64,000 nucleotides of DNA. Source: JADYZU01 sp964540965. GTDB lineage: Bacteria > Pseudomonadota > Alphaproteobacteria > Rhodobacterales > Rhodobacteraceae. Shown piece after piece: positions 57,074 to 64,000 of this stretch (the first letter of the stretch is position 1; every line of letters begins with the position of its first letter). The notes below the pieces were generated by a model. The model ran no database searches. It saw only the letters and a list, made by a program, of their open reading frames with translations, and was not told the origin of the DNA. Made by a program: the position numbers and the translations under genes. The stretch is from NCBI GenBank assembly GCA_964540965.1, contig CAZIOT010000006.1, positions 62,001 through 126,000 of the forward strand. Reading direction: 5' to 3'.

Positions 57074-58120
57074 TTGACCGAACCCACACTGGCCAGCCTT
57101 GGCTGGTCCGACCATTTTGCCCGTCAGGTTGACCTTCAGGCCGGCCCTGACGGCACCCCGGCGCGCGTCACCGCCGTGCAGCGCGATCGCCTGTCCGTAC
57201 TGGGCGCCGGGGGCGCCCGCAGCCTGACCGTCCACGGCTCGACCGGCGGCTTTGCCGTCGGCGACTGGCTGCTGCACGACGGCCATGCCGTCCTCCGCCG
57301 CCTGGCGCCGCGGACCGAGATCGCGCGCCGCATCGCCGGCACCACCAGCGACCGGCAGCTGATCGCCGCCAATGTCGACACGCTGGGCATCGTCACCTCG
57401 TGCAATGCCGATTTCAACGTGGCGCGGCTGGAACGCTATCTGGCGGTGGCGCTGGCCGCCGGTTGCCTCCCGCTGGTGATCCTGACCAAGGCCGATCTCT
57501 GTGCCGACCCGTCGCCCTGGCTGCGGCAGGCGCAGCGGCTGTCGCCGCTGGTCACGGCCATCGCGCTGAACGCGATGGATCCCGACGATGCCGCCCGCCT
57601 GACCCCCTGGGCCGGGCCGGGGCAGACGCTGGCGCTGGTCGGATCCTCGGGCGTCGGCAAGACCACCCTGCGCAACGCGCTGACCGGCGAGGCCGCGCTG
57701 ACCCAGGGCATCCGCGAGGATGACGCCCGCGGCCGCCACACAACCACCTTCCGCGCGCTGGTGCCGACGATTGCGGGCGGTTGCCTGATCGACACGCCGG
57801 GCATGCGCGAACTGCGCCTCACCGAGGCGGCCGAGGGGATCGAGGCCGCCTTTGACGACATCGCCACGCTGGCGCAGGGCTGCCGGTTCCACGATTGCGC
57901 CCATGACAGCGAACCGGGTTGCGCGGTGCAGGCGGCGATTGCCGAGGGCCGGCTTGATCCGGCGCGGCTGACGCGCCTGCGCAAGCTGGAACGCGAGGAC
58001 CGCCACCAGACCGAGGCGCTGCACGAACGCCACGCCCGCTTTCGCGCCTTTGCCCGGCGGACGGCGCATGGCCGGGCACGGTCGGCGGCGAAACGGCATA
58101 TCCCCGACGACGCCGGATAA
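57074..58120 (+). CDS. rsgA: Ribosome small-subunit-dependent GTPase RsgA
   Basis: 348-residue circularly permuted GTPase that tests late 30S assembly. An OB-fold N-terminus is followed by G4 ILTKADL (about 136-142), G5-like NAMDPD, G1 ALVGSSGVGKTTL (about 191-203), G2 RGRHTTTFRAL and G3 LIDTPGMREL (about 238-247). The zinc finger has ligands in CRFHDCAHDSEPGC (about 273-286). The order G4-G5-G1-G2-G3 is the hallmark of the family. The start is TTG at 57074 with a poor ribosome-binding site, which makes the upstream leader ORF interesting. Confidence 0.92.
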   Translation: MTEPTLASLGWSDHFARQVDLQAGPDGTPARVTAVQRDRLSVLGAGGARSLTVHGSTGGFAVGDWLLHDGHAVLRRLAPRTEIARRIAGTTSDRQLIAANVDTLGIVTSCNADFNVARLERYLAVALAAGCLPLVILTKADLCADPSPWLRQAQRLSPLVTAIALNAMDPDDAARLTPWAGPGQTLALVGSSGVGKTTLRNALTGEAALTQGIREDDARGRHTTTFRALVPTIAGGCLIDTPGMRELRLTEAAEGIEAAFDDIATLAQGCRFHDCAHDSEPGCAVQAAIAEGRLDPARLTRLRKLEREDRHQTEALHERHARFRAFARRTAHGRARSAAKRHIPDDAG

Positions 58121-58174
58121 GGTGGACCATGGCGCCGCCCGGCCCTAGGGTCGGGCGGTGCGAATCCCGAGGCG

Positions 58175-59923
58175 ATGATGACCGAACCCGACCGCCCCTA
58201 TCAGGTGCTGGCCCGCAAATACCGGCCCGAGACCTTTGCCGATCTTGTCGGGCAAGAGGCGATGGTGCGCACGCTCAAGAACGCCTTTGCGGCGGGGCGG
58301 ATCGCGCAGGCCTTCATCATGACCGGCATCCGCGGCACGGGGAAAACCACCACCGCCCGGATCATCGCCAAGGGGCTGAACTGCATCGGCGCCGATGGCA
58401 GCGGCGGCCCGACGACCGACCCCTGCGGGGTCTGCGAACATTGCACCGCGATCATGGAAGGCCGCCATGTCGACGTGATGGAGATGGACGCCGCCAGCCG
58501 CACCGGCGTCAATGACATCCGCGACATCATCGAAAGCGTGCATTACCGGGCGGCCAGCGCCCGCTACAAGGTCTATATCATCGACGAAGTGCACATGCTG
58601 TCGACGAATGCCTTCAACGCGCTGCTCAAGACGCTGGAAGAACCGCCGCCGCATGTGAAATTCATCTTCGCCACCACCGAAATCCGCAAGGTGCCGGTGA
58701 CGGTGCTGTCGCGGTGCCAGCGCTTTGACCTTCGCCGGATCGAACCCGAGGTGATGATGGCCCTCTTGCGCCGCATCGCCGATGCCGAGGGAGCAGCCAT
58801 CGCCGACGATGCGCTGGCGCTGATCACCCGCGCGGCGGAAGGGTCGGCGCGCGATGCGACCTCGCTTCTCGATCAGGCGATCTCGCATGGCGCGGGTGAG
58901 ACCGGCGCGGCCGAGGTGCGGGCCATGCTGGGGCTGGCCGACCGCGGCCGCGTCCTTGACCTGTTCGACATGATCCTGCGCGGCGAGGCGGCGGCGGCGC
59001 TGACCGAACTCGGGCAGCAATATGCCGAGGGCGCCGATCCGATGGCGGTGCTGCGCGATCTGGCCGAGGTGGCGCACTGGATCAGCGTCATCAAGATCAC
59101 CCCCGATGCCGCCGACGACCCGACCGTCGCCCCCGACGAACGCGACCGCGGCCGCACCATGGCAGCGGCGCTGCCGATGCGGGTGCTGGCGCGGTTCTGG
59201 CAGATGCTGCTCAAGGCGCTTGAGGAAGTGGCGCTGGCGCCCAATGCGATGATGGCGGCCGAGATGGCGGTGATCCGGCTGACCCATGTCGCCGACCTGC
59301 CGGGGCCCGAGGAAATCCTGCGGCAGTTGCAGGCGGGTGGGGCGGCGCCTGGTGGGCATGGCCGTGCGCCCCGGACGGCGCCTGCGGCGCCGGGCGGGGC
59401 GATGGGCCATGCCGTGGCGGCGGCGCCCGCGGGCGCGGGCAGTGCCGCCACGGCGCCGGCGCTGTCGCCACAGGCGCTCGCCCGCTATCTTCGCTTCGAG
59501 GATGTGGTCGAACTGGTCCGCGCCAGCCGCGACATGCAGCTTCTGGTCGAGATCGAGGATCACCTGCGCCTTGTCCGCTACCAGCCCGGCCGGATCGAAT
59601 TCGAACCGGGCCCAGCGGCGGCGCGCGATCTGGCGCAGCGGCTGGGGCAACGGCTGCAGGCCTGGACCGGGGCGCGCTGGGCGGTCAGCGTCGTCGCCTC
59701 GGGCGGCCAGCCGACGATTTCCGAAACCCGCGGCGCTGCCGATTCCGCGCTGCGGGCGCGGGCGGCCGGGCTGCCGCTGGTGCAGGCGGTGCTGGCGCAA
59801 TTCCCCGGCGCCCGCATTGCCGCGATCCGCCCGCCGGCCGCAGCACCCGCCGCCGGCGCCCTGCCGGCGGTCACCGAAACCGACGACCTGCCCGAGGACT
59901 GGGATCCGTTCGAGGAAGAGTGA
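58175..59923 (+). CDS. dnaX: DNA polymerase III subunits gamma/tau
   Basis: 582-residue AAA+ clamp-loader subunit. It begins PYQVLARKYRPETFADLVGQ and has Walker A GIRGTGKTTTAR (about 51-62). The zinc site includes LNCIGADGSGGPTTDPCGVCEHC (ligands in NCIG and CGVCEHC), and then come IDEVHMLSTNAFNALLKTLEEPP (Walker B IDEVHML) and the SRC motif in LSRCQRFDLRR. An alanine/glycine/proline-rich linker near 390-430 leads to the tau C-terminal region. Two adjacent ATGs (58175, 58178) could start it. The next gene is convergent, with a set of palindromes between. Confidence 0.95.
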   Translation: MMTEPDRPYQVLARKYRPETFADLVGQEAMVRTLKNAFAAGRIAQAFIMTGIRGTGKTTTARIIAKGLNCIGADGSGGPTTDPCGVCEHCTAIMEGRHVDVMEMDAASRTGVNDIRDIIESVHYRAASARYKVYIIDEVHMLSTNAFNALLKTLEEPPPHVKFIFATTEIRKVPVTVLSRCQRFDLRRIEPEVMMALLRRIADAEGAAIADDALALITRAAEGSARDATSLLDQAISHGAGETGAAEVRAMLGLADRGRVLDLFDMILRGEAAAALTELGQQYAEGADPMAVLRDLAEVAHWISVIKITPDAADDPTVAPDERDRGRTMAAALPMRVLARFWQMLLKALEEVALAPNAMMAAEMAVIRLTHVADLPGPEEILRQLQAGGAAPGGHGRAPRTAPAAPGGAMGHAVAAAPAGAGSAATAPALSPQALARYLRFEDVVELVRASRDMQLLVEIEDHLRLVRYQPGRIEFEPGPAAARDLAQRLGQRLQAWTGARWAVSVVASGGQPTISETRGAADSALRARAAGLPLVQAVLAQFPGARIAAIRPPAAAPAAGALPAVTETDDLPEDWDPFEEE

Positions 59924-59933
59924 GGGGCCGCCG

Positions 59934-59955
59934 GTAGGGTGGGCGATCGCCCACC
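59934..59955. repeat. Palindromic element related to the 26-bp family
   Basis: GTAGGGTGGGC-GAT-CGCCCACC: the 18-bp core GGTGGGCGATCGCCCACC (59938-59955) is a perfect palindrome with the same GTAGGGTGGG start as copy 3. It lies 10 bases after the dnaX stop. Confidence 0.7.
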
Positions 59956-60017
59956 GCGGCACGCGACAGGCGTCGTTCGGAAAACGCGCGGCCTCTCCGC
60001 GCCGGCGGCTGGTTTCC

Positions 60018-60073
60018 GGTAGGGTGGGCAACCGCCCACCGCGGCGAAACGGTGGGCGGTTGCCCACCCTACC
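60018..60073. repeat. Large inverted repeat with 24-bp arms after dnaX
   Basis: The arm at 60018-60041 (starting GGTAGGGTGGGCAACC) is perfectly repeated inverted at 60050-60073, around an 8-base spacer. Each arm is itself an imperfect palindrome (GGTGGGC/GCCCACC-like) of the same family as 59934-59955. The arrangement can form a cruciform in DNA or a very stable hairpin in RNA between convergent genes. Confidence 0.85.
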
Positions 60074-60102
60074 GCGCATCACCGCGATCCCGGCGGCGCG
60101 AC

Positions 60103-60774
60103 CTAACCCCGCAGGCGGCTGATTTCCGGCGTCAGGAAGCGGACATTGCGCGCGACCCCCGCCCAGGTCACCCCGGTGACCGCATCGCCGCCGATCAGCG
60201 CCGTGGCATCGGCGTCGATCGGCGCGGCGTCGCACCAGTCGAAGGCGACCGGCACCGCGACCAGCCACAATCCGCGGTCGCCGTCGTGGATGTAATGCGT
60301 CACCGCCTGCTCGGGCGCCGCGCCGCGCGCGGCGGGTTCCAGCGCAAATCCGATCCCGGCCGTGCCGTCGCCGGCGGCAAAACGCACCACGCCGTCTTCG
60401 GCGGTGATCTGCGCCGCGCCGCTGTGGATCACGGTTTCGGCCAGCGGCGCCGCCACCGGGCTGTGCCAGCCGCCGACGACATAGCGCGCCGCCGCGCCCG
60501 AGGCCGAGACATGGCCCTGCACGTCCAGCCAGACATAGCCGAAGGTCACCGGCGCCAGCCCGGCCAGCCGATAGGCGGCGATGCCGCCGCTGGCGCCGGG
60601 CAGGGGCCGCAGCGCCGCGGGCAACAGCCCGCGTGCGGCATCACCGGCAAAGGCCAGACCGATCTCGTAGATCTCGCCGCCCCGGGCGACATGGCTGGGC
60701 GAAGCCTCTACCATCGGCGCGACATGGCCGATCAGCCCCGCCATCACCGAAATCGCCGCCTTTGCCTGTGCCAT
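60103..60774 (-). CDS. Protein of unknown function next to dnaX
   Basis: 223 residues, ATG at 60774, cytoplasmic by sequence (no signal peptide or membrane segment). It contains GLAPVTFGYVWLDVQGHVSA near 78-97, ARYVVGGWHSPVAAPLAETV, and VTHYIHDGDRGLWLVAVPVAF near 162-182. Beta-rich pattern with short repeats; no catalytic motif that I can name. It is convergent with dnaX and divergent from ybaB. Codon usage is like that of its neighbours, so I regard it as a real gene. Confidence 0.7.
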   Translation of the reverse strand: MAQAKAAISVMAGLIGHVAPMVEASPSHVARGGEIYEIGLAFAGDAARGLLPAALRPLPGASGGIAAYRLAGLAPVTFGYVWLDVQGHVSASGAAARYVVGGWHSPVAAPLAETVIHSGAAQITAEDGVVRFAAGDGTAGIGFALEPAARGAAPEQAVTHYIHDGDRGLWLVAVPVAFDWCDAAPIDADATALIGGDAVTGVTWAGVARNVRFLTPEISRLRG

Positions 60775-60936
60775 GGCGCGACCCTTGATCCCCGCTGCTT
60801 GCCGTTCCCGGATTCTATCCCGCCATGCTGCTGTGCAGCAAGCTGCCTTTCCGACTAGTCTCCCGCCCGGAGCGACTTGTGAGGCCCCACCGGCGCGCCT
60901 ATCTTGGGCGCAACGGCAGGTGGCAGGGAACGGGCG

Positions 60937-61290
60937 ATGCTGAAGGGTCTGGGCGGATTGGGCGGGCTTGGCGACATGGCCAAGATGATGAAGGCCGCGC
61001 AGGAAATGCAGTCGCGGATGGAACGGGTGCAGGACGACCTCTGCCGCATCCGGGTCGAGGGGCGCTCGGGCGCCGGCCTTGTCACCGCCACCGCGACGGC
61101 CAAGGGCGAACTGGTCGGCCTGTCGATCGACCCGTCGATCTTCAACCCTTCCGAAAAGGAAGTGGTCGAGGATCTGATCCTGGCCGCGATCAAGGACGCG
61201 CAGATGAAGGCAAGCGACCGCGCCGCGCAGGAAATGGCCCGGATCACCGAAGGTCTGGGCCTGCCCGAAGGCATGAAACTGCCGTTCTGA
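60937..61290 (+). CDS. ybaB: YbaB/EbfC-family nucleoid-associated protein
   Basis: 117-residue DNA-binding dimer. It starts MLKGLGGLGGLGDMAKMMKAAQEMQ and has the core GAGLVTATATAKGELVGLSIDPSIF and VEDLILAAIKDAQMKASD, diagnostic of the family. Placed between dnaX and recR, the conserved dnaX-ybaB-recR order, here interrupted by one gene on the other strand. Binds DNA without strong sequence specificity and is linked to recombination and repair. It is followed by recR after one base. Confidence 0.95.
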   Translation: MLKGLGGLGGLGDMAKMMKAAQEMQSRMERVQDDLCRIRVEGRSGAGLVTATATAKGELVGLSIDPSIFNPSEKEVVEDLILAAIKDAQMKASDRAAQEMARITEGLGLPEGMKLPF

Positions 61291-61291
61291 C

Positions 61292-61891
61292 ATGGCCGAG
61301 GCCCCGCACGAGATCGAGGCGCTGATCGACCTGATGGCGCGGCTGCCCGGCCTTGGGCCGCGGTCGGCGCGCCGTGCGGTGCTGCACCTGATCCGCAAGC
61401 GCGGGCAGCTTCTGCTGCCGCTCGCCGAGGCGATGGCGGCGGTCGGCGCCAGGGTCCGCGACTGTGTGTCCTGCGGCAATCCCGCCACCTCGGATCTCTG
61501 CCCGATCTGCGCCGACGACCGCCGCCGCAATGGCCAGGTCTGCGTCGTGGCCGATGTCTCGGGCCTGTGGGCCATGGAACGGACCGCGGCCTTCAAGGGC
61601 CGCTATCATGTGCTGGGCGGACTTCTGTCGGCGCTCGATGCCGTCGGGCCCGAGGATCTGGGCATTCCCCGCCTGACCGCCCGCATCGCCGGCGAAGCGG
61701 TGACCGAGGTCATCCTCGCGCTGCCCGCCACGCTCGACGGGCAGACGACGGCGCATTACATCGCCGACCGGATGGAGGGGGCGGGCGTCACCGTCACCTC
61801 GCTGGCGCAGGGCGTGCCGGTGGGCGGCGACCTGGATTACCTCGACGAAGGCACGATCAGCGCCGCCCTGCGGGCACGGCGCGGGGTCTGA
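61292..61891 (+). CDS. recR: Recombination protein RecR
   Basis: 199-residue member of the RecFOR pathway that loads RecA at gaps. The helix-hairpin-helix region LIDLMARLPGLGPRSARRAVLHL (key part LPGLGPRSARR, about 17-27), zinc finger CVSCGNPATSDLCPIC (about 57-72), Toprim segment VCVVADVSGLWAMERT and the C-terminal Walker-like ALRARRGV are present. Starts one base after ybaB. Confidence 0.96.
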   Translation: MAEAPHEIEALIDLMARLPGLGPRSARRAVLHLIRKRGQLLLPLAEAMAAVGARVRDCVSCGNPATSDLCPICADDRRRNGQVCVVADVSGLWAMERTAAFKGRYHVLGGLLSALDAVGPEDLGIPRLTARIAGEAVTEVILALPATLDGQTTAHYIADRMEGAGVTVTSLAQGVPVGGDLDYLDEGTISAALRARRGV

Positions 61892-61895
61892 CGGC

Positions 61896-63575
61896 CTAGC
61901 CCGCCGTCCCCTCGCCAAAGGCCGCCGCCATCAGCGCGCGGGTATAGGCGCTTTGCGGCGCCTCGAACACCGCCTGCGTCTCGCCCTGTTCGACGATGTC
62001 GCCGTCCTTCATCACCACGATGCGGTGCGACAGCGCCCGCACCACCCGCAAATCGTGGCTGATGAACAGGAAGGCGATGCCATGCCGTTCCTGCAGGCTG
62101 CGCAACAGCTCGACGATCTGCACCTGCACCGTGGCATCCAGCGCCGATGTCGGCTCGTCCAGCACGATCAGCTTGGGCTTGAGGATCAGGGCCCGGGCGA
62201 TGGCGATGCGTTGGCGCTGGCCGCCGGAAAATTCGTGCGGATAGCGGTGCATCATCGCCGGATCAAGCCCGACCTCGGCCATGATCCCGGCCACCATTTC
62301 GCGCCGGTTGCGGCCGGGATCGACGCCATGGACGCCCAGCCCTTCGGCGATGATCTGTTCGGCATTCATCCGCGGCGAGAGGGAGCCATAGGGATCCTGG
62401 AACACGATCTGCATGTCGCGCCGCAAGGCCCGCAGATCCAGATGTCCGGACGGCGCCGAGCCGGCCAGCGGATTGGCCGGTTCGGCCCCGCCGCTGGTGC
62501 GGGCGGCAAGCACCGCCGGATCGGGCAGCGATTGCGAGATGTCGCGGCCAAGGAAGACGATGCGCCCGTTCGAGGGGGTAAGCCGGGTGATGGCCAGCGC
62601 CAGCGTGGTCTTGCCCGAACCGCTTTCGCCGACGATGCCCAAGGTCTCGCCGGCGCGGACCGAGACCGAGGCGGCGTTGACCGCGCGGACATAGCCGACC
62701 GTCTGCCGCAGTAGGCCACGGCGGATCGGGAACCAGACGCGCAGCCCTTCGGTGCGCAGCACCTCGGGCGCGTCGGCGGGCACCGGCGCCGGGCTGCCGG
62801 TCGATTCCGCGGCCAGCAGCATCTGTGTATAGGGGTGCTGCGGATCGCCGAAAATCTGCGCCGTCGGCCCCTGTTCGACGATTTCGCCATGCTGCATGAC
62901 ACAGGTGCGGTCGGCGATGCGGCGGACGATGCCCAGGTCATGGGTGATGAACAGCATCGACAGGCCGGTGCGGCGTTTCAGATCGGCCAACAGGTCAAGG
63001 ATCTGCGCCTGAATGGTCACATCAAGCGCGGTCGTCGGCTCGTCGGCGATCAGCAGGTCGGGGTTGTTGGCCAGCGCCATCGCGATCATCACCCGCTGCC
63101 GCTGGCCGCCGGACAGTTCATGCGGATAGGCACCCAGCCGGTCGCGCGCATTGCGGATGCCGACCCGGTCAAGCAGTTCGACGATGCGCTCGGTCACTGC
63201 CGGTCCGCGCAGGCCCTGATGCAGCTCGATCGATTCGCGCAACTGCTTTTCCAGCGTGTGCAACGGGTTGAGCGAGGTCATCGGCTCTTGGAAGATGAAG
63301 CTGATGTCATTGCCGCGCACCCGCCGCAGGTCTTGCGGCGGCGCGGTCAGCAGGTTGCGCTTGCCATAGGTAACGCTGCCGGTCACTTCGGCGCTTTCCG
63401 GCAGAAGGCGCACCGTCGACAGCGCCGTCACCGACTTGCCCGAGCCGCTTTCGCCGACTAGCGCCACGGTTTCGCCGGTGCCGACGCTGAAACTGACGCC
63501 ACGCACCGCGTGGATGATCGCCCCGTCCTGCCGAAAGCGGATGTTCAGGTCGTCGACCCGCAGCACGTCGCTCAT
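61896..63575 (-). CDS. yejF: Peptide ABC transporter, fused double ATP-binding protein (YejF-like)
   Basis: 559 residues with two complete ATPase domains of the oligopeptide family. Domain 1 has Walker A LVGESGSGKSVTAL (about 36-49), signature ELSGGQRQRVMIAMAL and Walker B LLIADEPTTALDVT. Domain 2 has IVGESGSGKTTLALA, EFSGGQRQRIAIARAL and LIVLDEPTSALDAT. Each ends in a peptide-family C-terminal segment (HPYTQMLL; SAYTRALMAAAF). The ATG at 63575 overlaps the permease stop as ATGA. Order permease-double ATPase matches yejE-yejF of the microcin C/peptide importer; the exact substrate is not known. Confidence 0.88.
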   Translation of the reverse strand: MSDVLRVDDLNIRFRQDGAIIHAVRGVSFSVGTGETVALVGESGSGKSVTALSTVRLLPESAEVTGSVTYGKRNLLTAPPQDLRRVRGNDISFIFQEPMTSLNPLHTLEKQLRESIELHQGLRGPAVTERIVELLDRVGIRNARDRLGAYPHELSGGQRQRVMIAMALANNPDLLIADEPTTALDVTIQAQILDLLADLKRRTGLSMLFITHDLGIVRRIADRTCVMQHGEIVEQGPTAQIFGDPQHPYTQMLLAAESTGSPAPVPADAPEVLRTEGLRVWFPIRRGLLRQTVGYVRAVNAASVSVRAGETLGIVGESGSGKTTLALAITRLTPSNGRIVFLGRDISQSLPDPAVLAARTSGGAEPANPLAGSAPSGHLDLRALRRDMQIVFQDPYGSLSPRMNAEQIIAEGLGVHGVDPGRNRREMVAGIMAEVGLDPAMMHRYPHEFSGGQRQRIAIARALILKPKLIVLDEPTSALDATVQVQIVELLRSLQERHGIAFLFISHDLRVVRALSHRIVVMKDGDIVEQGETQAVFEAPQSAYTRALMAAAFGEGTAG

Positions 63576-64000
63576 GCAAAGGTCTTTCGCGGGTCGAAGG
63601 CATCGCGCACGCCCTCGAAGATGAAGACAAGCAGTGCCAGCATGAAGGCAAAGACGAAGAAGGCGGTAAAGCCCAGCCACGGCGCCTGCAGGTTCTGCTT
63701 GGCCTGCAGGCTGAGTTCGCCCAGCGACGGCGCCGAAGAGGGCAGGCCGTAGCCTAGGAAATCTAGCCCGGCCAGCGCGCCGATGGCGCCGGTGAACAGG
63801 AACGGCAGCATCGTTACCGTCGCCACCATGGCGTTGGGCAGCATGTGGCGGAACATGATGGTGCGGTTCGACACGCCCAATGCGCGGGCGGCGCGGATAT
63901 ATTCGAAATTCCGCGCCCGCAGGAATTCGGCGCGGACGACGCCGACCAATGCGGTCCATCCGAACAGGATCGACAAGATGATAAGCAGCGTCAGGCTGCG
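63572..64000 (-). CDS. yejE: Peptide ABC transporter permease (YejE-like), 5' end beyond the window
   Basis: The C-terminal 142 residues are visible. They contain the coupling (EAA) loop region RAEFLRARNFEYIRAARALGVSNRTIMFRHMLPNA (key parts EYIRAARALGVS and RHMLPNA), two to three membrane segments and a tail VRDAFDPRKTFA typical of YejE-type permeases. The frame stays open to base 64000. It ends in an ATGA overlap with the double-ATPase gene. Confidence 0.88.
   Translation of the reverse strand, partial: RSLTLLIILSILFGWTALVGVVRAEFLRARNFEYIRAARALGVSNRTIMFRHMLPNAMVATVTMLPFLFTGAIGALAGLDFLGYGLPSSAPSLGELSLQAKQNLQAPWLGFTAFFVFAFMLALLVFIFEGVRDAFDPRKTFA

Noticed and set aside
58175..59923. Programmed frameshift in dnaX as in E. 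coli
   Set aside because: I saw no A-AAA-AAG-type slippery heptamer in the gene, and the frame is continuous to the tau end.

Overview
The window is about 64 kb of GC-rich, densely packed chromosome from an alphaproteobacterium, very probably a member of Rhodobacterales (Paracoccus/Rhodobacter-like). The evidence is the gene content: a nasT-nasS-led assimilatory nitrate cluster, the block chvI-chvG-hprK-rapZ-EIIA-HPr beside pckA, trcR (DUF1013), COQ9, a DUF6473 gene, DUF4453/DUF3859 secreted proteins, and an intergenic CCCC..AAATATCCT..GGGG repeat that I recall as common in this order. I see no phage, transposase, CRISPR array, rRNA or tRNA gene.

Layout. 1-3 kb: N-formylglutamate amidohydrolase (cut by the window edge), pyruvate kinase, a small membrane protein and a frameshifted gene remnant. 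3.1-18 kb: an accessory catabolic regulon with a ribose-type ABC importer, a LacI-family regulator, and three enzyme units: leuC/leuD-like dehydratase, isochorismatase-family amidase, PEP mutase/isocitrate-lyase-family lyase and 3-hydroxyacyl-CoA-dehydrogenase-family enzyme; hydantoinase A/B; iron alcohol dehydrogenase. The same near-palindrome (TGAAT-G/A-CG-C/T-AT-T/G-CA) sits in front of each unit, which ties them into one regulon. I predict, as inference, uptake and breakdown of a cyclic imide or hydantoin through a half-amide and a branched unsaturated dicarboxylate to pyruvate-level products. This is the best candidate for an undescribed system.

18.3-28.2 kb: nitrate assimilation, nasT-nasS-nasA-nirB-nirD-nasC-cysG, mostly with ATGA overlaps, with a 227-base regulatory leader between nasS and nasA. 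28.2-30 kb: TDT-family (TehA/SLAC1) channel and a small membrane protein. 30-35.7 kb: rpmI-rplT, pheS-pheT, a GST and mscL. 36-45 kb: alanine dehydrogenase with a divergent Lrp regulator, exoD-like gene, rpsU, COQ9, quinone oxidoreductase, etfBA, a DUF6473 gene, 3-hydroxybutyryl-CoA dehydrogenase and an acyltransferase. 45.4-51.8 kb: the PTS/ChvGI carbon-control block and divergent pckA. 51.8-58 kb: secreted DUF proteins, RNase T2, trcR, a molbindin, the SRP RNA gene, a ProC-family reductase and rsgA. 58-64 kb: dnaX, an unrecognised gene, ybaB, recR, and the end of a Yej-type peptide ABC transporter running off the window.

Non-coding structure worth noting: a perfect 26-bp palindromic element occurs three times and supplies the stop codons of the genes it touches; a larger relative forms a 24-bp-arm inverted repeat after dnaX; pyk and pckA share a GTTA/TAAC-type operator; interleaved inverted repeats lie before etfB; and a strong-RBS 11-codon leader ORF precedes rsgA. 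Most start sites given here were chosen from Shine-Dalgarno spacing and family length rather than from the longest open frame.
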